NCBI RefSeq assembly: GCF_905372115.1
Contig: NZ_CAJPNR010000003.1
Coordinates: 1 to 64,000, forward strand
Direction of reading: 5' to 3'
DNA length: 64,000 bases
Source: an uncultured Streptococcus sp.
Lineage (GTDB): Bacteria > Bacillota > Bacilli > Lactobacillales > Streptococcaceae
Below are positions 1-8,518 of the stretch, in pieces. How positions within the stretch are numbered: position 1 is the stretch's first letter; each line of letters begins with the position of its first letter. The position numbers and the translations under genes were made by a program. The notes beneath the pieces were generated by a model that made no database searches, had not been told where the DNA came from, and was given only the letters and a program-made list of their open reading frames with translations.

Positions 1-23
1 AGTTAGATTTTTTCTGTCTAACT
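1..23. terminator. possible hairpin at left edge
   Basis: Arms AGTTAGA and TCTAACT are exact reverse complements with a T-rich loop, followed on the + strand by only four T residues. It may end a gene lying left of the window. The structure is cut by the window edge, so neither direction nor full length can be judged. Confidence 0.3.
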
Positions 24-156
24 TTTGGGGTGCGGTTCATTTTTCCTAACCTCGTTTTAAATTTACGATTTAAATTGACATATGTTTACAATTTAAAAGA
101 CTATAAAAGCTGTTCTAATAACAATTCGATATAATTCGTTTACACTATAAGCAATA

Positions 157-179
157 TTTTGTAAATGAAATTTACAAAA
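157..179. promoter_or_regulatory. 10-bp-arm inverted repeat with a GlnR/TnrA-like core
   Basis: Arms TTTTGTAAAT and ATTTACAAAA are perfect reverse complements around a 3-bp centre. The inner 17 bp (160-176) fits TGTNA-N7-TNACA, the box of GlnR/TnrA nitrogen regulators. It lies just downstream of recF, so the regulated gene would be outside the window to the left. The match is visible; the regulator is inference. Confidence 0.35.
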
Positions 180-198
180 ACGTAAAGTTTGTGTAATG

Positions 199-1293
199 CT
201 AGGATTGAGATACAATTTGTCCTTGCTGGATGGTGAAAATTTTTATATCTTGTGGAAGATTTTTTAAATGTTCTAAAGTTGTTGTAGTGATGAAAGTTTG
301 AATATCCTGAGAAATAGTTTCTAATAATTTTAGTTGGCGGTTATTGTCAAGTTCGCTCATTACATCGTCAAGCAACAAAATAGGCGTTTCCTTTGTAATG
401 CTTTCTATTAACTTGATTTCGGCTAGTTTCAGTGATAAAACAAGACTGCGATGCTGACCTTGACTACCAAAGTTGGCATCCATCTGGTTGATAAAAAAAG
501 CAATATCATCACGGTGGGGACCAACGCCTGTATTTTTTTTGAATAGATCGCGTTTACGGCTGCTTAATAAAGAAGAGCGGTAAGTTTCTTCTAAACTGTC
601 AATTTGGTGTAAAGGAATAGATGACAGATACTTGACAGTCAATTCTTCCAAATTTTGAGAGATATCCCAGTGCTTGTCTTGAGCAAAGCTTTCTAATTTT
701 TGCAAAAAATCCAACCGATGACTTATGACACGACAGCCATAGTCAACCAGCTGCTCATCAAGGACAGTCAAGAAGGTTTCATCAACTTTGTCATTAGCTT
801 TCAGATAGGCATTGCGTTGTTTGAGGACATGGTTGTAATTGGATAAATCTGATAGATAGACAGGTTTGATTTGTCCAAGCTCAATGTCTATAAATTTACG
901 GCGTAGACTGGGGGAACCTTTAATCAACTGTAAATCTTCAGGAGCAAAAAGAACAACATTCATCGTTCCAATGTAGTCTGATAATTTACTTTGTTTCAAG
1001 TGGTTGACTTTTGTGATGCGACCTTTTGGTGTCAAGTTAATGTCAAGGGGAACTTTACCAGTCTTTTTTTCTAAGATGCCAGAGACAAAGAGATCATTTT
1101 CTGTAAAATGAATCAGATCCTTATCTGAGCGTGTGCGGTGGCTTCTTGTCAAGGCTAGGAAATAAACAGCTTCTAAAATATTGGTTTTACCTTGTGCGTT
1201 CTGGCCTAGAAAGACATTTAATCCAGGATGGAAGTCAATATCAGCTTCCTGATAATTTCGGAAATGCTTGATTTTTAATGATTTCAGCCACAT
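199..1293 (-). CDS. recF: DNA replication and repair protein RecF
   Basis: 364 aa, the usual RecF length. RecF is an SMC/ABC-type ATPase that binds single-strand/double-strand DNA junctions and helps load RecA at gaps. Visible motifs are Walker A GQNAQGKTN (residues 30-38), the ABC signature in SQGQHRSLVLSLKLAE, and Walker B PILLLDDVMSELD near the C-terminus. It starts 2 bp after the stop of the upstream S4-domain gene, so the two form one operon, the arrangement seen in other streptococci where recF is not next to dnaN. No terminator is evident before the palindrome at 157-179. Confidence 0.97.
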   Translation of the reverse strand: MWLKSLKIKHFRNYQEADIDFHPGLNVFLGQNAQGKTNILEAVYFLALTRSHRTRSDKDLIHFTENDLFVSGILEKKTGKVPLDINLTPKGRITKVNHLKQSKLSDYIGTMNVVLFAPEDLQLIKGSPSLRRKFIDIELGQIKPVYLSDLSNYNHVLKQRNAYLKANDKVDETFLTVLDEQLVDYGCRVISHRLDFLQKLESFAQDKHWDISQNLEELTVKYLSSIPLHQIDSLEETYRSSLLSSRKRDLFKKNTGVGPHRDDIAFFINQMDANFGSQGQHRSLVLSLKLAEIKLIESITKETPILLLDDVMSELDNNRQLKLLETISQDIQTFITTTTLEHLKNLPQDIKIFTIQQGQIVSQS

Positions 1294-1295
1294 GA

Positions 1296-1694
1296 TTAGA
1301 TACCAGGGAAACGAACAGGGCTTTTAGTAGTTTTCTGCTTTTTAGGTAGCCCTGTATTCTTACGCTTTTCTTTTTTAGAAGTCTGAGATTTTTTTAAATC
1401 CTTATTCATGGCTTTGATAAGTTCAGCAACTCGTTTTTTTTCTGCGATTTCTTTCTGGTGTTGCAGAATTTCTTCTTGACTAGGAGCTGTCAGATTAATT
1501 TCAATTCCTTGCTCAGGAAGGGAAATCCTGTCATTGACACGGAGTTTTTTTCCCCGACGGTTTTCTGGCTCGCCATTAAAAAGGACTGGATATTCACTTA
1601 GAAATGTCTTAATTGCTCCGCCACTTTGGATAATTCCTGTTTCTTTTAAAAGGGCTTGCAGCGTGATGTAGTCATCAAATAATTTATATTCCAT
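1296..1694 (-). CDS. yaaA: S4 domain RNA-binding protein YaaA
   Basis: 132 aa. The N-terminal half is an S4-like RNA-binding fold (conserved region around IQSGGAIKTFLSEYPVLFNG), as in the small YaaA/RlbA family encoded beside recF in Firmicutes. The last roughly 40 residues are a Lys/Arg-rich tail longer than in the shortest family members, likely disordered and nucleic-acid binding. The ribosome binding site AGGTGA precedes the ATG, and a minus-strand TATAAT lies about 20 bp upstream. The exact role is unknown; ribosome-related RNA binding is inferred from the fold. Confidence 0.9.
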   Translation of the reverse strand: MEYKLFDDYITLQALLKETGIIQSGGAIKTFLSEYPVLFNGEPENRRGKKLRVNDRISLPEQGIEINLTAPSQEEILQHQKEIAEKKRVAELIKAMNKDLKKSQTSKKEKRKNTGLPKKQKTTKSPVRFPGI

Positions 1695-1840
1695 ATTTCA
1701 CCTCAACCCTGTCATTATATCATATTTGTTAGTAAAAAGTGCTGAGGTGCTTTGTATAAAATCGGAAATTTTCTCTTGTTATCAGAAAACGTTTTAATCA
1801 GTAAAAAGCTTTCTAGAACAAACAAATCAGGTGCATTTCA

Positions 1841-1849
1841 TGATATAAT
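1841..1849 (+). promoter_or_regulatory. extended -10 promoter for yfmF
   Basis: TGATATAAT is an extended -10 element (TGN + TATAAT) 33 bp before the preferred yfmF start. No good -35 is present, as is common for extended -10 promoters. The divergent yaaA promoter lies in the same intergenic gap. Confidence 0.55.
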
Positions 1850-1881
1850 AGTAGTCTATATTATTCAGTATGAGGGGCGTC

Positions 1882-3129
1882 ATGGAAATCACTAAAGGAG
1901 TTCGTCTCCATTTTATTCAATCAGAAAAATTTAAAACAAACAAAATTAGGGTTCGTTTTTCAGCGCCTATGTCCAAAGAAACAGTAGCTGGTCGGGTTTT
2001 AACAGCCAGCATGCTAGAAACTGTCAATGCTGTTTATCCTACTTCGCAGGCTTTCAGAGAACGTTTGGCCAACTTGTATGGTGCTGATTATTCTACGAGT
2101 CTTTCAAGGAGAGGATTAGTGCATTATTTAGATATCAATCTTTCTTTTGTGCGGGATAAATTTTTGAGTCGTAAGAATGTCCTGACAGATGCCATGCTTG
2201 ATTTTTTGAAAGCCAGCTTGTTTTCTCCATTGGTAAGTCAGGACGCTTTTGATGAATCTGCTTTTGAAATTGAGAAGAAAAATATCTTGAATGATTTGGA
2301 AGCTGAAATTGAGAATCATTTTTATCATGCTCACCGAGAATTAGATAAACTCTTTTATGAAGAAGAGGAAATGCAGATGCCTCGTCTTGGGACGATTGAA
2401 TTAATCCAGAAAGAGACAGCTGCAAGCAGTTTTGCTGCTTTTCAGCAGATGCTTCAGGAAAATCAGATTGACTTTTTCTTTATTGGGGACTTTAATGAAG
2501 TGGCTGTTCGGGAGAAAATTCAATCTTTCAATTTTGCACCTCGCCAGCAAGAACTTCAGCTAGTTTATCAGCAAGAATATTCCAATGTTTTGCGAGAAGG
2601 ACTGGAGCAGAAAGATGTCCATCAGTCAATTATTGAGTTGGGCTATCACTTCCCTATTCAGTACGGAGAGAGTGAACACCTGCCTTTGGTCGTTTTAAAT
2701 GCTTTGCTAGGTGGCTTTGCCCATTCGAAATTATTTGTCAATCTTCGTGAAAAGGAAGGGCTGGCTTATACAATTTCTAGCAATTTTGATATTTTTTCAG
2801 GAATGATGCGGATTTACGCTGGTATTGACCGCGGTAATCGGACCAGAACAATTGCTTTAATCAACCGACAGATTGTTGATTTGAAGCGTGGGAATTTTAG
2901 TCTGGAAGAACTGAATCAAACCAAGAAAATGCTGAGAAATTCAGTATTGTTAGCTCAGGATCGACAGAATACAATCTTAGAGAGAGCTTATATGGCTTCT
3001 GTTTTAGGGAAAAAATTCTTATCTCTTGAAGCTTGGCTGGAAGCTTTGGAACAGGTTCGTAAGGATGATATTATCAAAGCAGCTGGTCTCTTAAAATTAC
3101 AAGCTATTTACTTTATGGAAGGAAAATAA
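1882..3129 (+). CDS. yfmF: M16-family peptidase-like protein, inactive partner (YfmF type)
   Basis: 415 aa from the ATG at 1882; an in-frame ATG at 1870 gives 419 aa but has no ribosome binding site, whereas AGGGG precedes 1882. The fold is M16 (insulinase/pitrilysin) by overall pattern and the late GFAHSKLFVNLREKEGLAY segment. The zinc motif HXXEH is absent, so it should be the non-catalytic half of a heterodimer with the next gene, as in two-subunit M16 peptidases. Its stop overlaps the next start by 1 nt (TAATG), giving translational coupling. The substrate is unknown. Confidence 0.88.
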   Translation: MEITKGVRLHFIQSEKFKTNKIRVRFSAPMSKETVAGRVLTASMLETVNAVYPTSQAFRERLANLYGADYSTSLSRRGLVHYLDINLSFVRDKFLSRKNVLTDAMLDFLKASLFSPLVSQDAFDESAFEIEKKNILNDLEAEIENHFYHAHRELDKLFYEEEEMQMPRLGTIELIQKETAASSFAAFQQMLQENQIDFFFIGDFNEVAVREKIQSFNFAPRQQELQLVYQQEYSNVLREGLEQKDVHQSIIELGYHFPIQYGESEHLPLVVLNALLGGFAHSKLFVNLREKEGLAYTISSNFDIFSGMMRIYAGIDRGNRTRTIALINRQIVDLKRGNFSLEELNQTKKMLRNSVLLAQDRQNTILERAYMASVLGKKFLSLEAWLEALEQVRKDDIIKAAGLLKLQAIYFMEGK

Positions 3130-4424
3130 TGCAGGGAGAAGTGCTAGAAAAAATCAATTATTCAGCAGTGGGAGAAACTGTCTATCAGACAGTATTAGCA
3201 AACGGTTTACGTGTTTTTCTTCTGCCTAAAAATGATTTTAATGAAACTTATGGGATTATCTCAACTAATTTTGGTTCAGTGGATACAGGGATTGTTTCAC
3301 GTGAAACCAAGCAGGTTACCCAATATCCGGCGGGAATAGCTCATTTTTTGGAACATAAGCTTTTTGAAGGCCCGCAGGGAAAGGATCTGCTGCTGGAATT
3401 TACTAAGCTAGGGGCTGAGAGTAATGCCTTTACAAGCTTTACTCGGACTAGCTACCTGTTTTCTGCAACGGATAATATTTCAGAAAACCTACAGCTTTTG
3501 CAAGAACTGGTGCATCGGGCTGATTTTACAAAAGAATCCATTTTGCGGGAACAGGATATTATCGGCCAAGAAATTGAAATGTATCAGGATAATCCGGATT
3601 ATCGTCTCTTTTTTGGAGCATTGGCCAATCTCTATCCTCAAACACCTCTGGCAGAAGACATTGCAGGAACGAAAGAGTCCATCTCTGAGATTACCGTCGA
3701 AAATTTGAAGGAAAATTTCAGTAACTTTTATCATCCTTCTAATATGACTTTGTTTGTAATTGGTAATTTCGATTTGGAACAGATAGCTGCTGAGATTGCA
3801 GAACAGCAGGAAAAACTAGTTTTTGCTGGGAGTTCGGAACCGATTGAAAAAATTCCTGTTAGCCTTCACCCAGTGGTATCAACGGATACCTACCGAATGG
3901 AGGTGGCTAGTCCAAAACTGGCAGTTGGGATTCGAGGGACAGATTTTGTTGATGAATCGGAGTTGTATCGCTATAAAATCACTTTGAAACTCTTATTTGC
4001 CATGATGTTTGGCTGGACTTCCAAGCGTTTCCAGTCCCTCTATGAAAGTGGAAAAATGGATAATTCTTTAACGCTGGAAGTGGAAGTAGAAAAAGATTTT
4101 CACTTTGTCATGCTGACGATGGATACTCAGGAACCGGTGGGACTTTCTCATCAATTTCGCTCGGCCATCAAGAATTTTGAAAAGGATCCGGATGTGACAG
4201 AAGAGCATTTGGATACGATTAAAAGTGAGATGTTTGGTGATTTTCTGCATGGTTTAAACTCGCTTGAGTATATTGCAACTCAGTATGAACCGCATTTGAC
4301 GGGTGAGAATCTGTTTGATTTGCCGAAAATTTTACAGGACATCAGTCTGAATGATGTGATAAAACTAGGTCATCGATTTATCGATCAGTGTGATATGACA
4401 GATTTTACTATTTTTCCAAAATAA
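3129..4424 (+). CDS. yfmH: M16-family zinc peptidase, catalytic subunit (YfmH type)
   Basis: 431 aa. The inverted zinc-binding motif HFLEH is at residues 72-76, with the downstream GQEIEMYQDNP segment supplying the expected third glutamate ligand. It should pair with the upstream HXXEH-less protein to form an active M16 heterodimer in the cytoplasm. The gene order yfmF-yfmH-rodZ-pgsA is conserved in streptococci. Codons 55-60 contain a near-perfect parS-like sequence (see 3293-3308). Confidence 0.92.
   Translation: MQGEVLEKINYSAVGETVYQTVLANGLRVFLLPKNDFNETYGIISTNFGSVDTGIVSRETKQVTQYPAGIAHFLEHKLFEGPQGKDLLLEFTKLGAESNAFTSFTRTSYLFSATDNISENLQLLQELVHRADFTKESILREQDIIGQEIEMYQDNPDYRLFFGALANLYPQTPLAEDIAGTKESISEITVENLKENFSNFYHPSNMTLFVIGNFDLEQIAAEIAEQQEKLVFAGSSEPIEKIPVSLHPVVSTDTYRMEVASPKLAVGIRGTDFVDESELYRYKITLKLLFAMMFGWTSKRFQSLYESGKMDNSLTLEVEVEKDFHFVMLTMDTQEPVGLSHQFRSAIKNFEKDPDVTEEHLDTIKSEMFGDFLHGLNSLEYIATQYEPHLTGENLFDLPKILQDISLNDVIKLGHRFIDQCDMTDFTIFPK
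3293..3308. promoter_or_regulatory. parS-like centromere site inside yfmH
   Basis: TGTTTCACGTGAAACC differs from the palindromic ParB-binding site TGTTTCACGTGAAACA only at the last base (15/16). It encodes residues V56-T60 of YfmH. ParB/Spo0J of Firmicutes binds such sites near the origin to load SMC condensin. The location in a recF-proximal segment agrees with this. Confidence 0.75.
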
Positions 4425-4487
4425 TTCCAGAATCGTTTTTAAAATTTTGTTAAAATAGTGAAGAATAGAAATAAGGGAAAAGTACGT

Positions 4488-5312
4488 ATGAGAAAAAAAA
4501 CGATAGGAGAAGTGTTGAAGCTTGCCCGGACTAATCAAGGGCTGAGCTTAGAGGAATTGTCAAAAAAGACAGATATCCAGCAGGATTTGCTAGAAGCGCT
4601 GGAACGAAATGACTATGATTTGCTTCCTAGTCCTTTCTATGCCCGTAGCTTCTTGCGGAAATATGCTTGGGCTGTAGATTTGGATGAGTCTATTATTCTG
4701 GAGGCTTACGAAGCTGGTGAGATGATTGTCTTTGATGAAGTGGCACTGGCAGCAGATGAGGAATTCAGGAGCAGAAAAAATAAAAATAAAAGCTCTTTTC
4801 TGCCCTTGTTCTATTTTCTCTTGTTGGCTTCAGCTATTGCTGCTTTCGTAGCTTACTATATCTGGAGCTATGCTCATACTAATTCGGTAAATTTTAAAGC
4901 ATCTAACAGCAATTATAGTCTGGTTTCCTCTACAAGCACTAACAGTCAGAAGAGTTCCTTTTCTTTGGCTGATTCTAAGTCAGTTTCTTCCTCGGCTAGC
5001 AAATTGACAGTTAGTGGAAACGGAGATAATTTGACTGCTGAGTATAGCGGAGCAGGTCAGCCTGTTAAAGTGACCGTTTCTGTGGAGCAAACAACCAATT
5101 TGGTAAGCATAAGCGATTCAGAACTAGCCGAAGGCGTCACCTTATCTCCAGAAAAATCAAGCCAGACGGTTTCTCTTGATCCAGGAAATAAGTATCTTAT
5201 AACGTTAGCACCTGTTAAAGGAGCAACTGTGACGATAGAGGGACAAAAACTAGATACTTCGGCTTTGACTAGCGATAGTGGAACCATTAGTTTGAACATT
5301 ACGAAAGGATAA
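4488..5312 (+). CDS. rodZ: RodZ-like helix-turn-helix membrane protein
   Basis: 274 aa from the ATG at 4488, which is preceded by AAGGGA; an in-frame GTG at 4458 is probably within the promoter (TAAAAT at 4451-4456). The N-terminus is a Cro/Xre-like HTH domain (LKLARTNQGLSLEELSKKTD). A single membrane span follows around residues 104-126, then a Ser/Thr-rich extracellular linker and a C-terminal beta domain. This is the RodZ layout, linking cell elongation machinery to the membrane. The neighbours yfmFH and pgsA are the standard ones. Confidence 0.88.
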   Translation: MRKKTIGEVLKLARTNQGLSLEELSKKTDIQQDLLEALERNDYDLLPSPFYARSFLRKYAWAVDLDESIILEAYEAGEMIVFDEVALAADEEFRSRKNKNKSSFLPLFYFLLLASAIAAFVAYYIWSYAHTNSVNFKASNSNYSLVSSTSTNSQKSSFSLADSKSVSSSASKLTVSGNGDNLTAEYSGAGQPVKVTVSVEQTTNLVSISDSELAEGVTLSPEKSSQTVSLDPGNKYLITLAPVKGATVTIEGQKLDTSALTSDSGTISLNITKG

Positions 5313-5328
5313 AAACGAAGGGAATCCC

Positions 5329-5868
5329 ATGAAAAAAGAAAATATTCCAAATGCCTTAACTCTTGTTAGAATTGCTTTAATTCCTGTATTTGTTGTGATT
5401 TTAACATTCGGTCATTCTTACACCATGCATATCTTGGCAGCTTTTATCTTTGCTTTTGCCAGTATAACTGATTATCTAGATGGTTATTTGGCTCGAAAGT
5501 GGGAAGTGGTAACAAATTTTGGTAAATTTGCTGATCCCATGGCTGATAAGCTTTTAGTGATGTCTGCTTTTATCATGTTGATCGAGATGAAAATGGCTCC
5601 TGCCTGGGTTGTAGCTATTATTATTTGCCGGGAATTGGCAGTAACAGGTCTGCGCTTGCTTTTAGTGGAAACAGGAGGGACAGTCTTAGCAGCTGCTATG
5701 CCAGGTAAAATCAAGACCTTCACGCAGATGTTTGCTATTATTTTTCTACTGATTCATTGGACTCTCTTAGGGCAAATCCTTCTGTATATTGCTTTAATCT
5801 TTACGATTTATTCTGGATATGACTACTTCAAGGGAAGTGCCTATCTCTTTAAAGATACCTTTAAATAA
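5329..5868 (+). CDS. pgsA: CDP-diacylglycerol-glycerol-3-phosphate 3-phosphatidyltransferase
   Basis: 179 aa multi-pass membrane protein. It carries the CDP-alcohol phosphotransferase signature D-x2-DG-x2-AR-x8-G-x3-D-x3-D in DYLDGYLARKWEV followed by GKFADPMADKLL. The enzyme makes phosphatidylglycerophosphate, the committed step of phosphatidylglycerol and cardiolipin synthesis. It lies 16 bp after rodZ, with AAGGGAATCCC before its ATG. Confidence 0.96.
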   Translation: MKKENIPNALTLVRIALIPVFVVILTFGHSYTMHILAAFIFAFASITDYLDGYLARKWEVVTNFGKFADPMADKLLVMSAFIMLIEMKMAPAWVVAIIICRELAVTGLRLLLVETGGTVLAAAMPGKIKTFTQMFAIIFLLIHWTLLGQILLYIALIFTIYSGYDYFKGSAYLFKDTFK

Positions 5869-5869
5869 T

Positions 5870-6706
5870 ATGGAAAATATCATCAAAGTAAGAAATCTTA
5901 AGTACAAATACGATAGTGAGTCTGAGAATTACACTTTAAATGATGTCTCCTTTCAAGTAAAAAAAGGGGAATGGCTGTCTATTGTTGGTCATAATGGGAG
6001 TGGAAAATCAACTACAGTTCGTTTGATTGACGGTCTTTTAGAAGCGGAAAGCGGAGATATTATTATCTCAGGCGATAAGCTAACTGCTGAAAACGTCTGG
6101 GAAAAACGCAGACAGATTGGTATGGTATTCCAAAATCCAGATAATCAGTTTGTCGGAGCAACTGTAGAAGACGATGTAGCCTTTGGTTTGGAAAATCAAG
6201 GGCTAGCCTATGATCTGATGGTAGAGCGAGTCCAGCAGGCATTAGAGCTTGTCGGTATGCGGGATTTTAAGGAGCGTGAACCAGCTCGTCTTTCCGGAGG
6301 CCAGAAACAGCGAGTAGCTGTTGCAGGTGTGGTAGCTCTGAGACCGGATATTATTATTTTGGATGAAGCAACCAGCATGCTGGATCCAGAGGGGCGTTTG
6401 GATCTTATCCAGACCGTGAAAAAAATCAAAGATAGTAATCAGCTGACCGTCATTTCTATCACTCATGACCTGGATGAAATAGCCTTAAGCGACCGTGTTT
6501 TGGTCATGAAAGAGGGGCAAGTTGAATCTACCGCTACCCCGAGAGAACTTTTTTCTCGAGAAGATTTGGAAGAGCTAGGATTGGATCAGCCGTTTGTTAA
6601 TCAGGTAAAGGCGGCTTTGCGTCAGTCAGGCTTTTCTCTGCCAGACTCTTACTTAACAGAAAAAGAATTGCAGGATCAACTATGGGCATTACTCTCAAAA
6701 ATGTAA
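5870..6706 (+). CDS. ecfA1: ECF transporter ATPase EcfA1
   Basis: 278 aa from the ATG at 5870, one base after the pgsA stop; an upstream in-frame start at 5819 lies inside pgsA and would add 17 non-homologous residues. Walker A is GHNGSGKST, the signature LSGGQKQRVA and Walker B IIILDEATSMLD. It is one of two ATPases of the energy-coupling-factor module that powers several vitamin-specific S components encoded elsewhere. It overlaps ecfA2 by 25 nt. Confidence 0.95.
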   Translation: MENIIKVRNLKYKYDSESENYTLNDVSFQVKKGEWLSIVGHNGSGKSTTVRLIDGLLEAESGDIIISGDKLTAENVWEKRRQIGMVFQNPDNQFVGATVEDDVAFGLENQGLAYDLMVERVQQALELVGMRDFKEREPARLSGGQKQRVAVAGVVALRPDIIILDEATSMLDPEGRLDLIQTVKKIKDSNQLTVISITHDLDEIALSDRVLVMKEGQVESTATPRELFSREDLEELGLDQPFVNQVKAALRQSGFSLPDSYLTEKELQDQLWALLSKM

Positions 6707-7521
6707 GTTATACTTATCAAGCTGGCACCCCTTTTGAGGGACCAGCGCTTTTTGGAGTGGATTTGGAGATAAAATCGGGCAGTTATACAGCTCTTATCGG
6801 GCATACTGGCAGCGGTAAGTCAACCATTCTTCAGCTTTTAAATGGCTTGCTGGTTCCCAATCAGGGTAGTGTTGAAGTAGGCAGTACAGTCATCACAGCT
6901 GATTCTGTCAATAAAGACATTAAACAGGTGCGCAAGAAGGTCGGTCTAGTCTTTCAATTTCCGGAAAGTCAAGTTTTTGATGAAACAGTTTTGAAAGATG
7001 TGGCTTTTGGCCCTCAGAATTTTGGTGTTTCTAAGGAAGAAGCGGAAGCTTTGGCGCGTGAAAAGCTGCACTTGGTCGGGATTTCTGAGGATTTATTCAA
7101 TCGCAGTCCTTTCGAACTTTCTGGTGGCCAGATGCGCAGGGTGGCCATAGCAGGTATACTGGCCATGGAGCCTGATATCTTGGTTTTGGATGAGCCGACA
7201 GCAGGACTTGATCCATCCGGTCGAAAAGAACTGATGAGGCTCTTTGAAGAGCTGCATCAAGCCGGTATGACCATTGTTTTGGTAACTCACCTAATGGATG
7301 ATGTAGCCAACTTTGCTGATACAGTCTATGTTTTAGATAAGGGCAGAGTCGTCAAGAGCGGTCAGCCTGCTCAGGTCTTTCAGGATCTTGATTTTATGGA
7401 GAGTATTCAATTGGGTGTTCCTAAGATTACAAAATTTGCACACGAATTGGCGGAGAAAGGGATGACCTTCTCGCACTATCCTATTACAATTGAAGAATTC
7501 AAGGAGATCTTGCATGGATAA
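6682..7521 (+). CDS. ecfA2: ECF transporter ATPase EcfA2
   Basis: 279 aa. Walker A is GHTGSGKST, the signature LSGGQMRRVA and Walker B ILVLDEPTAGLD. It is the second ATPase of the ECF module and heterodimerises with EcfA1 beneath EcfT. Start and stop both overlap neighbours (25 nt with ecfA1, 8 nt with ecfT), so the three subunits are translationally coupled for equal output. Confidence 0.95.
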   Translation: MGITLKNVSYTYQAGTPFEGPALFGVDLEIKSGSYTALIGHTGSGKSTILQLLNGLLVPNQGSVEVGSTVITADSVNKDIKQVRKKVGLVFQFPESQVFDETVLKDVAFGPQNFGVSKEEAEALAREKLHLVGISEDLFNRSPFELSGGQMRRVAIAGILAMEPDILVLDEPTAGLDPSGRKELMRLFEELHQAGMTIVLVTHLMDDVANFADTVYVLDKGRVVKSGQPAQVFQDLDFMESIQLGVPKITKFAHELAEKGMTFSHYPITIEEFKEILHG

Positions 7522-8308
7522 GTTGATTTTAGGCCGCTATATTCCCGGACATTCAATTATTCATCGTTTGGATCCGCGGAGCAAGTTGCTGGCGATGTTT
7601 CTTTTTATTCTATTAATTTTCTGGGCCAATAATCTTGTGACCAATCTGCTGCTGTTTGTTTTCGTTTTTAGTTTGGTCTTGCTGTCTAAGGTTCCTTTGA
7701 AGTTCTTTTTAAAGGGTATCCAGTCTATGGTGTTTATCATAGCTTTTACCACCTTGTTCCAGCTGTTTTTGACCTCGGGAGGCGCTACAATTTTTCAGTT
7801 CGCTTTTGTCAGAATTACAGAACTAGGACTGTCACAGGCTGGCATTATTTTTAGCCGCTTTATTCTGATTATTTTCTTTTCTACTCTTCTGACTCTGACA
7901 ACGACACCCTTAAGCTTGTCCGATGCGGTTGAGTCTTTGCTGAAGCCTCTGAAGGTTTTCAAGGTGCCAGCACATGAGATTGGTCTGATGCTCTCTATGA
8001 GCCTGCGCTTCGTTCCAACTTTAATGGATGATACTACTCGGATTATGAACGCCCAGAGGGCGCGTGGTGTTGACTTTGGCGAGGGAAAGCTTGTTCAAAA
8101 GGTTAAATCTATTATTCCCATTCTAATCCCTTTGTTTGCTTCTAGTTTTAAAAGGGCAGATGCTCTAGCTATTGCCATGGAAGCACGCGGCTATAATGGA
8201 GGTGAAGGTCGGACACGTTTTCGCCGTTTGGCATGGAAAAGAAATGACAGCCTGGCTATTATTAGTTTACTTATATTAGGTATTCTACTTTATATATTGA
8301 AAAACTGA
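7514..8308 (+). CDS. ecfT: ECF transporter transmembrane protein EcfT
   Basis: 264 aa from the ATG at 7514, with AAGGAG 8 bp upstream; an upstream in-frame start at 7490 has no such site. It is a multi-span membrane protein with the two Ala-Arg-Gly coupling-helix motifs of EcfT (QRARGVD and MEARGYNG) that contact the two ATPases. It completes the ecfA1-ecfA2-ecfT module. No terminator was found before the LysM gene promoter. Confidence 0.95.
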   Translation: MDKLILGRYIPGHSIIHRLDPRSKLLAMFLFILLIFWANNLVTNLLLFVFVFSLVLLSKVPLKFFLKGIQSMVFIIAFTTLFQLFLTSGGATIFQFAFVRITELGLSQAGIIFSRFILIIFFSTLLTLTTTPLSLSDAVESLLKPLKVFKVPAHEIGLMLSMSLRFVPTLMDDTTRIMNAQRARGVDFGEGKLVQKVKSIIPILIPLFASSFKRADALAIAMEARGYNGGEGRTRFRRLAWKRNDSLAIISLLILGILLYILKN

Positions 8309-8433
8309 CCTGCTGTTTAAAGTGTTTTTAGAGAATAGTATAAGTTAAACTTGTCTATTTTTTACTTGGTCAAAGAAAATATTTGGCAAAAAAGCTCTAA
8401 AAGTCTGTTTTTAACGTCTAAACTAAATGTTCT

Positions 8434-8491
8434 TGTAACGTTTGACTTGGTAATGTAACTTTTTGGTAATATTTTATGTGTAAGATAGTAT
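8434..8491 (+). promoter_or_regulatory. WalR (VicR)-type operator and promoter of the LysM gene
   Basis: TGTAAC at 8454-8459, five T, then GGTAAT at 8465-8470 fits the WalR/VicR direct repeat TGTWAH-N5-TGTWAH with one mismatch. Another TGTAAC sits exactly 20 bp upstream at 8434. The box overlaps a -35 (TTGGTA, 8463-8468), followed by 17 bp and the -10 TAGTAT (8486-8491). LysM wall proteins are classic WalR targets in streptococci, which supports the reading. Confidence 0.7.
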
Positions 8492-8518
8492 TATCACCGA
8501 AAGGAGAATTACTTTTTA

